Shown here piece after piece: positions 11,862 through 22,147 of a stretch of 64,000 nt of DNA. Under the pieces are notes generated by a model that was not told where the DNA came from, ran no database searches, and saw only the letters and a program-made list of their open reading frames with translations. The DNA comes from Bathynomus jamesi (taxonomy: Eukaryota > Arthropoda > Malacostraca > Isopoda > Cirolanidae). A program made the translations under genes and the position numbers. The stretch is taken from the NCBI GenBank assembly GCA_023014485.1, contig JAJOZX010000945.1:450501-514500 (forward strand), in the 5' to 3' direction. Every line of letters starts with the position of its first letter. The first letter of the stretch is position 1.

Positions 11862-12179
11862 CTATATTGCTTCTACCGCCTTTTCCTCTTCCCTCTCTGT
11901 TTGGTCCTTAATCAGGGCTTGTATTTCCCTATCGATACCCTCCAGTTTTTCTTGTATTACTTTCCTGGCATTATCTCCGCAGTTGGCTAACTTCGCCTCC
12001 ATTCTCTTTCTTTTGAGGAATATGCTTCTCTTTTGCCTCTCTAGCCAGCTCCTCTTTCCTTTTGGATGTGATTTCGGAGCATATTTTTCTAAAATTCTCA
12101 GCATTTTTCCTTCCAAGGTTGTTAGCATTTCTTCAGTTGTTTTATTCTCTAAAACTGTTCTCCACTCTATTTGGGCCAT
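11862..12179 (-). pseudogene. LINE ORF2 linker between endonuclease and RT
   Basis: A highly charged, helical 105-residue segment starts MAQIEWRTVLENKTTEEM and contains APKSHPKGKRSWLERQKR, a pattern usual in the linker of CR1/Jockey ORF2 proteins (KPWW-type position). It sits between the endonuclease and RT pieces in the correct order, one frame away from each. Confidence 0.65.
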
Positions 12180-12268
12180 GGGCGATCTGATTGCTTCCCA
12201 AATTATAGTTTTGGAGTTTAAGTTAAAGGTCCCAAATTTGCTTCTTTCCTCAATATGTGTATTGTCTT

Positions 12269-13103
12269 TTAGTGTTTCGTCATATTTGTTGATATCTCGA
12301 TTAAGTTGAGGTCTGAGATAATGGTTGGAGTTATTTTTATAGCAACAATCAAGTTCGTGTTATTCGTGAATACCAGATCTAGGCAGTTATTTTTTCTGGT
12401 ATATTCTGTTATCTCTTGGGTCAGCATAAAGTCATTTGTGAGAGCCATCAACATTTTTGCTTGCTCCTGGTCTTCTTTTGTGCCCCCTTTGTCGTGGTAT
12501 ATATATATATATAATATTATATATATATATATATATAAGATATATATATATATATATTCCTATCCACCTTTTTGTCTTTTTGTATTTTATAAATGGGAAG
12601 TTAAAGTCTCCGCAGATCATTACATTGGGGGATGGTGGGTTTATGGCATTTATTAGCTTTTTGATGTCATCAATGGCCTCCGAGAATTTTTCGGTTAGGG
12701 TGTTTAGAGGTCTATAGATGACTATTAGTATCACGTTTAGTTTTTCTACTTTCACTGCTCGAAGTTCCGCAAAGCTGTTTCATTTACTTATTATCGTCTC
12801 TGTTATATGACCTTCATGTTCATATATAGTACAACCACCTTTACGTCTCGTTGTTCTGTCCGTTCTTTGTAAGTTGAAGCCCTCTATATTTATCTCTTTC
12901 TTATCAGTACAATGTTCGCAGTTTTCACAATTTCCTTGGCAATCCTTAAGATGAGTTTCTGTGAGGCATCCGATGTCCGCGCTTCTTTCGTCCATAAATC
13001 CTTTCAGGTACGAAACTTTGTTGAGTGATTGGTTTGGTCTTAGTCCTTGAATATTAGCCAGGACAATATTTATGTTCTTTGTTTTTTGTTGACCCTTACG
13101 CAT
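12269..13103 (-). pseudogene. LINE endonuclease domain interrupted by (TA)n
   Basis: The piece 13103-12780 reads NIVLANIQGLRPN and CLTETHLKD, the N-terminal endonuclease motifs (Asn and Glu of the active site). The piece 12755-12432 reads IVIYRPLNTLTE and ICGDFNFPF, then is destroyed by TA repeats. The piece 12454-12269 reads CLDLVFTNNTNLI, and the expected SDH motif is altered to SDLN. The endonuclease cannot be made as one protein. Confidence 0.8.
12499..12558. repeat. (TA)n microsatellite inside LINE endonuclease
   Basis: TA runs with short interruptions lie directly after the GDFNFPF region of the endonuclease on the minus strand. The repeat must have arisen or inserted after the LINE did. 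Confidence 0.9.
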
Positions 13104-13299
13104 TTTAAGTTCGCTTTCCTTCGGTCCGGAAGCGGTTTGGCTCGGTAGTTTCCAGGTGTGTTAACTGCATGTATTGGATAACATTTAGCAGCCGCATCGT
13201 GTCTGCGATGTTGAAAAAAATTTTTGTTCGCTTATTGTATTCCTATTGTTATTCCTATTGTTATTGTTACTTCTATTATCATTTAAACTTTGTCCTCTG

Positions 13300-13980
13300 T
13301 TGTTTAGGTCCGTCGGGAGATGTTGATATAATTTTTTCCCGTATTTGCAGATTCCATATTTTGCGTAAGTCCTGCAGATGTCTGGGCGGTAGAACTTGCA
13401 TCTGTCTCCAAATTTACAATGACCATTATTATAGAAGAAATTGCATATTGGGGGATGTTCATATATACATTATCCTCTTTTAAATCTGCAATTATCTTTT
13501 ATATAATATCTGCATATAATTCCTTCCCCATATTTACTCGTGGCCTTTGTTTTTTGCTCATTATTGGGGGACAGTTTCACTCCGTTCTTTTTAGTGTCCT
13601 CTTGTCTTTTCCTATTTGTACTATTTGTGTTAATATCCTTCCTTGTCATTATACTATCTGTTGTCTTCATACTCTTTCGCCTGCATGGTTTCGGCCTCGT
13701 TGTATGACGGAATTTGAGTTTTTTCTACTTCGCCTTTCTTCGTTTCTTCTGTTTTCCTCTCTTCTTTATTCCCACCTTTCTCTTTCAGTTTCTTCTCGTA
13801 GTCTCTTTCTGCTTTAAATACTGTAAAAGAGTTTATTTCGGTCATGCAGTTTTCGCAGAAAAATTTTGTTCCATTAAGTTGCTTCGTGTTCGTTATAGGG
13901 GAGATTTTTTCACCTTCCCATTCTAGGCATCTAAAATCAAAAAGCAGCTGACAAAGATCGCACCTCATCGCCTTTCTCAT
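13300..13980 (-). pseudogene. LINE ORF1: PHD-like and CCCH zinc-finger protein
   Basis: The N-terminal part (13980-13654) begins MRKAMRCDLCQLLFDFRCL and has a later FFCENCMTEIN, so CxxC pairs are spaced as in the PHD-like finger of CR1 ORF1 proteins. A Lys/Glu-rich coiled-coil-like stretch follows (EKKLKEKGGNKEERKTEE). The next piece (13670-13470) ends in ICRYYIKDNCRFKRG, the start of CCCH fingers that continue in another frame towards 13300. By family it would bind the LINE RNA. Frameshifts break it. Confidence 0.65.
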
Positions 13981-14000
13981 CTGTTACATCATTGCAGATT

Positions 14001-14503
14001 CCATAGAGTTGCAGAAATTTATTTACTATTTCCATGTTACCGATAGAGGGTAGCAGCTGGTGCACAAAAGTGACTCAAAAAGGGTATTATGGGAAGTATT
14101 GGGTAGGGGTTGACTCAAGCTTAGTGAAGAAATATTCTCCGTTACTCCGGGGGATGGGGGATGTGGCACGCTGTACTTCTCACTGATTGGTGCTCGCGAC
14201 TGTGGCTGCGGGGGATAAAAAGAGGGTATTTGTAGGAATTTCGATAGGCAGCTAATTTTTTTCACAAAGAAACACTCGAAAAAATGCTGTACAGATTAGT
14301 TCACTTCGTTTTTATTTACTTTTTTTGATACATGCCGCGATTTTTATTTTTTATAAAGAAATACCACTATGCACTCTGAATTAACTCACAATATCGGCAC
14401 CATTTAAAACTGATTAACTGCAAGATTTTTACTGTAATACTGCTTTTATTCGGCCTTCGATCGAAACACGTGTAACCGTTACACCAGCAAAACACTATAT
14501 ATA

Positions 14504-14550
<47 letters not shown>

Positions 14551-15177
14551 GTATATATATATATATAATTCCAGAGTCACTCATAACTTCCTGGAATATG
14601 TTCTTTTCGTGTTACAATTTCATATTCAATATGGTTTTAAGTTTGAAAATAACACTTGTTACGAAATGCGAATTTATATTAATAATCAGTTTTCTATTGA
14701 TGCCGCAACGATTTTAACATTACTTTTGCTGTTTTATCTCCAGAAACTACTGTAACTTCGTAATTATTCCTTTAACGCCTGTGTATTACCTCAGATGACT
14801 GGAGTCAGGGCATGGAAGTACAGAAAAGGAAGACCAGTCAAAAGCGAGAAACCTCCGGACTTAAAATATTTTAGTATGTAAGATGAAAGTTAGCATTCTC
14901 AAGGATGAAGTGTACAACAATACAATGACGAATCAACTCACTGATAATGAACTCAGAAAAAACACAAAGGTTAACCACTTTATTCTCCAGATGTAGAAAA
15001 AGCTCTCTACTCCAGTCAGCGGAAGAACTAGCCAACGGAGGCTTCAGACTGAGGCTAATTCAACCGCAAGAAGAACAGCGAAAACCACTCTTAAATTAAA
15101 AACAGAAACACCTTATCCCTTTGTGGTAAAAAACTTTAATTTAACCGCTAGTATTTTGTAGAGCAACGAAGACCAGG
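14001..15177. other. Non-coding stretch with (TA)n(CA)n at 14497-14568
   Basis: I find no supportable gene. The first 280 bp may be the LINE 5' region (a short open stretch at 14265-14026 has no recognisable motif). A TA and CA microsatellite occupies about 14497-14568. The rest is AT-rich unique-looking sequence. Confidence 0.6.
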
Positions 15178-15430
15178 TTATGCGATTTGCGCATTGTGCA
15201 TTATCCCAAACACTGTAAAATCACTATGAATCGCCTTACACAAGTCATGGTTTGGGATGTTTTTACGTTCATGCCAAAAGGAAACACTTTCGCTGAAAAC
15301 CGCGAATTCCTTATCCACTGAAACATTCTCAAACAAGATGCTCCGAGAACAATGGAGGAGGGTTGATATTTGTGGTTTCAGCAGGGTGGGACACCTTCCC
15401 ACACAGAATAAAGTTGTAAAGTAATCGTTT
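15178..15430 (+). pseudogene. Possible relic of a mariner-type transposase
   Basis: In one plus-strand frame, around 15368-15410, the sequence reads LWFQQGGTPSHTE, close to the WFQQDGATxHTA motif that carries the second catalytic Asp in a mariner subgroup (compare the copy at 50161-51544). Here the Asp is Gly. Upstream pieces resemble the strand before it only weakly, in shifting frames. No TIR is seen. It is probably very old; the similarity may be coincidental. Confidence 0.35.
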
Positions 15431-15657
15431 GCGTAAACCCACAGTCCAACTCTGGAATGGCCTCGTAATTCTTCTTGACCTCAAACCTGTGAAAACTTCT
15501 AAATGTGAAAGGCCCTAAAAATATGCCGGGATCCTGCAAAGATCCTCTTTTGACATGGAAAAATTTTGGTTGTTCGAGTGGCCCTGGAATTGTGCCGGAA
15601 CCTTATCATGTCAATGCGGAACAGGATGAAAACAATCATTGATGTTGTTGTTGTTGT

Positions 15658-16444
15658 TTAGCCGATCAGCCCACCCTGATCGAGCAAGCCGGAGGCACGA
15701 AGGTAACCGATCGCCCTCTCCGGAGTGGACCAGAGGTTCAGCGCACTCGTGATGTTGTGTTGTGTTCGTTGTTGTGCTAGAGCGGTACAGTCCGTCATAA
15801 TGTGTTCAATTGTTTGTGGTGTGTCTTGGCACAGGTGGCAGGTGTCGTCTATGGAGTTGTCTAGTCTGTGTTTATATGTCCGTAAGTTGGGGTGATGTCC
15901 ACATCGGAATCGTGCTAAGTTAACTCGATCCGATCTGCTCAGGCTGATCTCTGACCTGTTAATGGGGCGGCTTCGCACCTAGGACCGCATTCGGACCGAG
16001 TCGTGTCAGTGCTTTTGGGTTAGGTGTGTGTGTGTGTGTGTTTTGTTTTCTGTACTGTGTGATGTCTGTGGGGCGTGGTATGGAATGGAGTATTTGGTTA
16101 TAATGTCTCTCTGGTGTTACCTTAATGGTGCGAGGTGTTGGTGCATGATTGTACATGTAGTGGCAAGGGTGTTGTGGGTTAGTTGTCGCTGCTGCCATGA
16201 ATTGTGTTCCCCTCATGTCTAAATGTTCCCTAACTTTTAGTATTTTTGTTTCTGTGTGCAGGTGTTCTATTGGTGTTGTTTGAGTGCATCCTGTAATGAT
16301 ACGAAGTGCGTTGTTTTGTATTGTTTGTAAGGTGTTTATGTGTGTGTTTGAGATAATGGGTGCCCAGCATGGGCTAGCATAGTCCATAACTGAGCGAATA
16401 TATTGTTTGTGATATGAGTGATGTTGTTTCCTGCTGGTGTCCAA
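15658..16444 (-). pseudogene. LINE ORF2 C-terminal region with CCHC zinc knuckle
   Basis: The first piece (16444-15959) includes YIRSVMDYASPCWAP and RIITGCTQTTPIEHLH, the conserved post-RT domain of Jockey/I-like ORF2 proteins. A frame change at about 15965 leads into 15978-15658, with RCGHHPNLRTYKHRL and CHLCQDTPQTIEHIMTDC, a CxxC-H-C knuckle typical of the ORF2 C-terminus. It terminates at a stop just before the repeat tail, so the natural end of the protein is preserved. Confidence 0.8.
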
Positions 16445-16486
16445 AGTTTTGTACCCTAAGTGTTAAGTCTTGACGTACATTTGTTT

Positions 16487-17430
16487 TTAATGTCCTGAAT
16501 GTGGTTTGCAAAAGATAATGATGTGTTGTATGTGACACCATAGTATTTTGGTTCTGTGAGTGTGTGGAATGTTGATGTTGTTTAGTGTAAGTTGTGGAAT
16601 TACCTGGTGTTCTTTTGTGTTGCTTGTAAGCAAGGTGATGGTTGATTTTGTGGGCGCTACTTTGAGTCTATTGTGTGTGAGCCAGTCTTGTATACTGTTT
16701 ATGTATGTTTGTAGGTTATTTGTAGCGGTGTCGATGTTGTTGTGGGTGGATGTTAGAGTGATATCATCTGCATATGATGATAAGGTAAGCTTGTTATCTA
16801 TGGGTGTTGGAATGTCATGCATGTATAAGTTGAAGAGTGTTGGTGAGAGAACAGAGCCTTGAGGGACCCCGTTCGGAAAAAGCTTGTTTTTGGATGACTT
16901 GCCATTAAATGTGACATGTGAGTATCTTCCTGAGAGATAGTTGCTCAGCCACCTTTTGGTGTTATTGTGCATGTTTGTGTTGAGTATTTTGTTTATGAGA
17001 GGGAAGCGTGGGATAGCATCAAATGCTTTACTAATGTCTATTGTTGCTAATAGTGTACGTTGAGCTGGTCTTGAGTTGATGCCATCCATGATGTGCTGCG
17101 TGAGGTTAGTGAGTAATGTCGTGGTTGAGTGGTGAGGTCTGAATCCATGTTGAGTAGGCGATAGTGGTATGTGTGGGTTGGTGATTTGTAAGATTAGTCT
17201 TTCTGTTACTTTGGAAGGTGTGCATAGTAAAGTAATGGGTCTATAGGAAGCTGGTTCTGTTGGATTTTTGTTTGGTTTGAGTAGTGTAATAATTTTACCT
17301 TGTTTCCATATGTCAGGAATAATACAGTGTTGGTATGAATATGTGCTGATATTTGTGAGAGCTAGTATTCCTTGTGGGCCCAAGTGTTTAAGGTGTATGT
17401 TAGATATGTTGTCTGGTCCAGTAGCCTTCG
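16487..17430 (-). pseudogene. LINE reverse transcriptase, second family
   Basis: The region reads ITLLKPNKNPTEPASYRPI, PTQHGFRPHHSTTT, DISKAFDAIPRFPL (catalytic Asp), GVPQGSVLSPTLFNLYMHDI and SSYADDITLTS (YADD active site). The join to the upstream endonuclease ORF is broken by a frame change near 17430, where the expected GPDN region appears out of frame. Another frame change near 16500 separates the thumb from the C-terminal part. Confidence 0.88.
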
Positions 17431-19194
17431 AATTTTAATGTTTTTGATGATCTTGGTGGTCTGGTCTGTATTGAAGGGTGTAATGGTCGTGTCGAGTCTG
17501 TAGGTTTTCTTGTGTCTGGCTGTTTGTCTGTCTGCGTGTTTCTGGTTGTTGTCTCTGTTTAAGTGACTTATCTTTGCGTAGTGATTAACTAGAATGTTAG
17601 CTTGTTGTGTGTATGTTGGGATATTATTTTGGCTGCGACAGATAGCCGCGTGTGAGGTGTGAATGCCGCTGTTAGAGTGGGTAATGCTGTTTATAGTCTT
17701 GTATAGCCTGTATGTATCTGTGGAGTGGTTTAGTGTTGTTATGAATTCCCTGAATGTTTCTGTTTGTTTTTCTTTGAGTTTGTTGTTTATTTCTGTGTTG
17801 AGCTGTTGTATCTGCTGCTTTATGGCTTCTGTGTGTGGTGTTTGTGTGTTATGTTTGAGGTTGTTACGTTGCCTTATGAGGTGGGCTATTTCTCTAGTGT
17901 AATTTGGGTTGTATTTCCTAATGTTGCCCTTGGGTATGTATTTGTTTGCATTATTGATAATCTGATTAAATGTCTTGAGTGTTGTATCGATGTTTATGAT
18001 GGGTGTGCTGTTTAATGTGGTGAATTGTTCCTCAGTCTGTATTTTGAACTGTTCCCAATCAGCTTTCTTGTAATTTCTGTAAGTGTGCCTAAGGCTGTTG
18101 GGGCAGAGTGTAGAATGTGTTGTAATGATGATGGGCAGGTGGTCTGATGACAGTTGTTTTTCTGTTCTCCATTGTGTATGTGTTGCTAGTGAGGGGGAAC
18201 AGAACGTTATGTCTGGGGAGGAGTTTGAGTATCCTGCTTGATGTGGTATGTGTGTATGTTCTTCTGTATTGTTAAGAATGAAGAGGCTGTTTAGTTGTGT
18301 GGCTATGTTGGCGCCTCTGGTGTTGTTTTGGTTGTGCAGGTACCAACTAGTGTCTTTGGCGTTGAAGTCTCCTCCTAAGATGACATTAGTGAGAGAGGCA
18401 AGATTGTGTAACTGTGGATTGTAATTGGCTGGCACCTGAGGTGAACTATCTGGTGGGATGTAAATGTTGATTAGTGTGGTGTTGTGTTTTGCGCGTGTTT
18501 TAATGTTAACTGCCTGTATTTCTATCGTGTTATCTGCTTGGATTGTGTTTGTAATGTTTTGGGTAGCATCAGTGTAGCTAATGCTTTTACGTATGTAAGT
18601 GATGAGTCCACCCCCGTTACCCCCAGTACGATCTTGACGGATCGCCGTGAAGTCAGGGATGGTGGGTGTTTTGTGTGTGCGTTTTAGTTTTGTTTCTTGT
18701 ATAAGTGCTATGTGAATGTTTTGTTTGTGTACGAATTCCCTAAGCTGCATGATTTTGTTTGTGAGGCCATCTACGTTGTACTGTAATATGTTAATATTAT
18801 ACTTCTGTATGTGTCTCATGGTGCTATTGTGTCTATGTCTTTGTGTATGGTGACATGTGTAAGTTGTAGTGGGGCCTGGATTAGTCTTAATGTCGCCAGA
18901 GAGTAAGAGTAGTTCGGGGAGCACGCAATTGTTCCCTGTAATTGAAAAAATAGCACGCTGAGAATAGGTCCGGCCCCGGGAGCCGATCGGCACTCTGACC
19001 GTGCCACGCAACAGGCCGTCGACTGCCAGTCTGGCCAACCGTAGACAGCCCGCTGCACGGAGATTTGAGGAAGTTTGGCCACCAGCGCGTTGATGTTTTG
19101 GTTTGACGTCGCCTCTTCGCGTTGACGTGTCCTGCGCTGGAGGATGCAGCCACTGTTTAGAAGCTTCCTCGTCAGCTGCTAACACTTTTTTCAC
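17362..19194 (-). CDS. LINE ORF: 2A-like peptide plus AP endonuclease
   Basis: This is the longest open frame in the window, about 610 codons. The frame opens without an ATG (first possible start is GTG at 19194), and a stop lies upstream, so the true start is uncertain. Residues 93-108 are PELLLLSGDIKTNPGP, a 2A-like motif. The endonuclease follows, from INILQYNVDGL through IQETKLKR, GGDFNAKDTSW and SPDITFCSPS to SSDHLPIII, with all usual catalytic residues visible. A linker leads to a premature end caused by a frame change before the RT. The intact endonuclease part suggests a relatively young insertion. Confidence 0.8.
   Translation of the reverse strand: MKKVLAADEEASKQWLHPPAQDTSTRRGDVKPKHQRAGGQTSSNLRAAGCLRLARLAVDGLLRGTVRVPIGSRGRTYSQRAIFSITGNNCVLPELLLLSGDIKTNPGPTTTYTCHHTQRHRHNSTMRHIQKYNINILQYNVDGLTNKIMQLREFVHKQNIHIALIQETKLKRTHKTPTIPDFTAIRQDRTGGNGGGLITYIRKSISYTDATQNITNTIQADNTIEIQAVNIKTRAKHNTTLINIYIPPDSSPQVPANYNPQLHNLASLTNVILGGDFNAKDTSWYLHNQNNTRGANIATQLNSLFILNNTEEHTHIPHQAGYSNSSPDITFCSPSLATHTQWRTEKQLSSDHLPIIITTHSTLCPNSLRHTYRNYKKADWEQFKIQTEEQFTTLNSTPIINIDTTLKTFNQIINNANKYIPKGNIRKYNPNYTREIAHLIRQRNNLKHNTQTPHTEAIKQQIQQLNTEINNKLKEKQTETFREFITTLNHSTDTYRLYKTINSITHSNSGIHTSHAAICRSQNNIPTYTQQANILVNHYAKISHLNRDNNQKHADRQTARHKKTYRLDTTITPFNTDQTTKIIKNIKIRRLLDQTTYLTYTLNTWAHKEY
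18871..18897 (-). other. 2A-like ribosome-skipping motif
   Basis: The codons spell GDIKTNPGP preceded by a Leu-rich run (LPELLLLS). The consensus D(V/I)xxNPGP is met at the terminal NPGP and the Asp-Ile pair. In other LINEs such peptides separate an N-terminal leader from the endonuclease by translational skipping, or act as targeting signals. Activity here is inference. Confidence 0.75.
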
Positions 19195-19197
19195 GTT

Positions 19198-19620
19198 GTT
19201 CTCGCTACCTGTTCAGACGTTTTTTATAAACAAATCTCAGTTTTCTGCTCAACACGGCTCTTTCTAATTTTAAAATTGATTAGTCAAGGAAGGAAGATGT
19301 TGACTTCTATTTTGCAGCAACAGTTGATGATATTTATGTTACTTTACTGATTAATGAAAATGATTAGGCTCTTCAAGTTATAAAAGAATTCTTTCGTAAT
19401 AATTGATAAATACGAAACACAAAACGTATATGCAAACAGGATGATGATGCTTAGACTACTCAAGTTGATGAAGTTTTCTCTTTCTCATATATTGTATCGA
19501 CGTAATACTGTAAATATATTTGAAGTTTCTGCATAAATAACTTGTGTTTCACAGTAAACAAAGACTTCCCTCAATCTTCTATCACATCCAAACAGTCCAA
19601 AGTGTAGTCTGTGAATTTCT
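19198..19620. other. AT-rich spacer between LINE and Polinton
   Basis: I see no gene. It may hold the LINE 5' region and the outer part of the Polinton. The sequence GACGTTTCGGGATATCTTCC near 19650 is a separable motif just inside the Polinton side, of unknown role. Confidence 0.5.
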
Positions 19621-19670
19621 TTAGCTAGTTTTAATAATTTACTGCAGACGTTTCGGGATATCTTCCATAA

Positions 19671-20340
19671 TCAGTGCAATCTTAAGTTGTGTGTGATTCT
19701 GTTCGTCTCTTTGAAATGTGTAGAGTGTGGTGGCGGTGCTCCATCTCTTCTCACCTCTGGCAGCGCATCTCTTTCTAAAATTTCGTTAGGCAGTTTGCCA
19801 ATTGTAAGGTGGTGTGAACGGTTGTATGATGAAGTCAATGATCCGAGAACGTTTATATATCTATATGTATTTTTAGGTGTAAAATAGCGATGCATGCGCT
19901 CCTTTATGGTACGTTGAACTCTTTCAGCTAAAGAGGCCTTATGTATAGAACTGCTAGTGTAGTAACTGATATTAAACTCTGTCAACATGTCTGCAAAGCG
20001 CGACCTATAAATTCTTTCCCCATATCCATACAAAAATAGCCAGGAACCCTTTCTTCTTTTAACATCAACGTTTTGGTCGCTTTAGCAACTGTTTCAAGCG
20101 ATTTATTTTTAAGGGGAATTAGCCACAGATATCTGGAGAATACATCTGTTATGAATAGGATGTAGCGGTATCCGTCATTATACACTAAATATCTTTGCAT
20201 ATCTGTTAAATCCGCTTGCCAAATAGAGTCAATCGAAGCAGCTGTTCTCTTGGCCGTTTTAAACCTTTTTCTCACCGGTTTATGAAGTGTATAAGCATCC
20301 TGTTCCCGCAAAAACCGCTCAACATCTCTTTTCTTACACC
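19671..20340 (-). pseudogene. Polinton integrase (retroviral-type DDE)
   Basis: This enzyme would join element ends to host DNA. The N-terminal part (20311-19982) reads IDSIWQADLTDMQRYL (first Asp) and GYRYILFITDVFSRYLW, then FCMDMGKEFIG (second Asp). The second part (20033-19671), after a frame change, reads SIHKASLAERVQRTIKERM, placing the catalytic Glu at AER. The tail contains TIGKLPNEIL and KETNRI. The DDE set is visible, but one frame break, near 19990-20030, splits the core. Confidence 0.85.
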
Positions 20341-20405
20341 GTAAACACCTCTGTACAGTCTATTAACGCCACCATACGAGGCGGGGTCAAAAATGACAAT
20401 AGCGT

Positions 20406-21069
20406 TTACTTAATATGTTGCCATTTGCGTATTTTAGAGACACGTGGATAAGGTTGGCCGTTTGTTCTCTTCTTTCTCCTCTTCAGAGACGCTGCTGCTG
20501 GGGGCGATAGAGTACTCAGTTGTGACACATGCGAGACTTGATCCAGGTCTTTTAACATATTCAGATTACCTATCAATATTTTGGGGACATTTATTTGTTG
20601 TAGTCTTGCTTTAATATGCTTCCATCCTGTTGGTGAGGGTCTGTCCCACTTTCTCACTAGATCATGAACAATATCAACGATATTGGATCCTTGTACCCTT
20701 GTTCCTTCAAAAATGACCTCGCCTCTATCGACCCACTGTATGATGGGGTCCTCACTCAATAGATTATAAAGACTTAAGCCTTTATTTCCTCACTGTATGT
20801 GGGAGGCTGTTTTTTAGCAAATGATAGATGTGTTGTGTTCCGTTGTTCTCTGGTTGGTCATCTCTAAAGTCGGGGCCAAGTCCTATGTCGCCATGCTCAG
20901 CACTACTCGCGCTGTGCCTAATAACCATAGGGAGCTCTGTAGGATACCTATAATCTTCGTACTCATGAAGAAATTTCTGCAAAGCCTCTTGGTACAAGAT
21001 CCTTTTCTCATCAGGTGACTTTTCACTGTTTAATAGGGCTAGCAATTTTTGAACTTTGCAATGAAGCAT
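20406..21069 (-). pseudogene. Uncharacterised Polinton-linked protein, split
   Basis: Two adjacent minus-strand pieces, 21069-20782 and 20759-20406, probably belong to one gene divided by an in-frame stop and a frame change. The first contains EALQKFLHEYEDYRYP and ends ...HTVRK. The second has IIQWVDRGEVIFEGTRVQG, IVDIVHDLVRKW and PTGWKHIKARLQQINVP, then a basic tail with RRKKRTNG. I recall similar proteins beside Polinton integrases, but their role is not established. It could be a virion core or minor structural protein. Function is left open. Confidence 0.5.
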
Positions 21070-21189
21070 ACACCTCGTGCGGAATCACAACCACCTTCTT
21101 CATTATATTAATCTAGTCAGTAAAGGACGCAAAACTGAAAATAAGATGGGTAGGAATGATCCTCCTCTTTGTACAATAATTCGCTTTTT

Positions 21190-21426
21190 CTAACCCACAG
21201 TTTGACTTTTATGAGCAAGCGCTCGTATTATGTTCTTGTAACGACGTAAGCGAGCCTTCTGAGAGGGTTTCATTGGCACATTATATTTTATAACATTAAG
21301 ACAGATTTCACAAATGCAATTTAAAAAGTCAGAATCGATATTTTTAACAAACATCTGTTGCAGTGCCCGGGGCAATCGTTGATAGATTTTTATTAAATCA
21401 CGATATTTCTTCAGCCTATTTGTCAT
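21190..21426 (-). CDS. Small basic protein next to Polinton ATPase
   Basis: This 78-residue frame starts MTNRLKKYRDLIKIYQRL. It has paired cysteines in FLNCICEICLNVIKYNVP and a strongly basic end, KPSQKARLRRYKNIIRALA. It lies between the ATPase and the split protein, on the same strand. Small basic proteins with this NVxxxPSQKxxLRRYK pattern are frequent in Polinton-like elements, and a DNA-binding role would suit the charge. The frame is intact, unlike its neighbours. Confidence 0.5.
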   Translation of the reverse strand: MTNRLKKYRDLIKIYQRLPRALQQMFVKNIDSDFLNCICEICLNVIKYNVPMKPSQKARLRRYKNIIRALAHKSQTVG

Positions 21427-21626
21427 TCTGGAATATACACCGTTTCAGGTTCGCTTTGGAATATATTCGTTCTTAGAAGCACCATAAACGTGTTTCGCGG
21501 GTGATGGTCACAAAGCAAATATCCATAACTCTGGTTTGTGGCCTCTTTATAAACCTCCAAAAACTCCTTACACTGATTCGGGAACATTTGATTGGCTAAT
21601 ACCCCAATTTGTTACACATCTCTACG

Positions 21627-22061
21627 TTATACGAATAAGACTAGATATTGTGTATTTAGCGACACATCGCGCATGTATCTATTTTTGAAAAATAGATTCT
21701 TGTTGATAAAGAATGCGCTTATGTTAAGATGGTGGGAGAACACTGTAAATGTCTCGGCAAACATTTTATCCATTTCCAACATGAGATCGTCAATTATAAT
21801 AACTGTATGCTCATTACCTTTTAAAGAATTAACGTCATAGACCCCCTTGTCGAACAAAATTTCATCTTGGTACTCGTTGAACACGGATTGATACGTCGTA
21901 TAACACCATATTACTTTATGACCAAATTTTGAGAATATGTCCCCCTTATCTTTAATGATTTTAAGCATAAATACAGTTTTTCCACATCCTGTAGGGCCAG
22001 ATATAATACATGTAGATTGGCTTGTGAACCTGAATTTTTCTACAGATTCCATCTCTAACAC
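21627..22061 (-). pseudogene. Polinton packaging-type ATPase (FtsK/HerA-like)
   Basis: Walker A is clear in CIISGPTGCGKTVFML near residue 20, and Walker B in HTVIIIDDLMLEMD near residue 88. The motif spacing and the short N-terminus fit the genome-packaging ATPase of Polintons and related viruses. A conserved sensor-like HLNISAFFINKNLFFKN follows. The frame ends at residue 144, shorter than the roughly 200-250 residues usual, and sequence to about 21480 on the same strand continues in other frames. So it is truncated by a frame change. Confidence 0.8.
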
Positions 22062-22147
22062 GTCACACCCCTAAGTGGGTCATTTACAAAATATTAAAAA
22101 TTTTGAGTGCTGTTCCTTATATTTTGTTTTCTTCTTCCACAGAACCG

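Larger units (their letters stand above)
15643..19197 (-). mobile_element. LINE with 2A-like motif, endonuclease, RT and C-terminal CCHC finger
   Basis: In minus orientation: a 2A-like motif (18897-18871), endonuclease (to about 18080), linker, RT (about 17430-16487), a C-terminal domain with a zinc knuckle, and a short (CAA)n-type tail at 15660-15643, read as GTT repeats on the plus strand. A simple-repeat tail instead of poly(A) is common in I- and CR1-like LINEs. It is a different family from the LINE at 10-14 kb, with an Asn/Thr/His-rich protein. Frameshifts near 17430 and 16450-16490 break ORF2. Confidence 0.85.

Noticed and set aside
14740..14880. Possible exon after TTACCTCAG near 14793
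   Set aside because: A single acceptor-like site with no domain content and a stop soon after. Not enough to support a gene.
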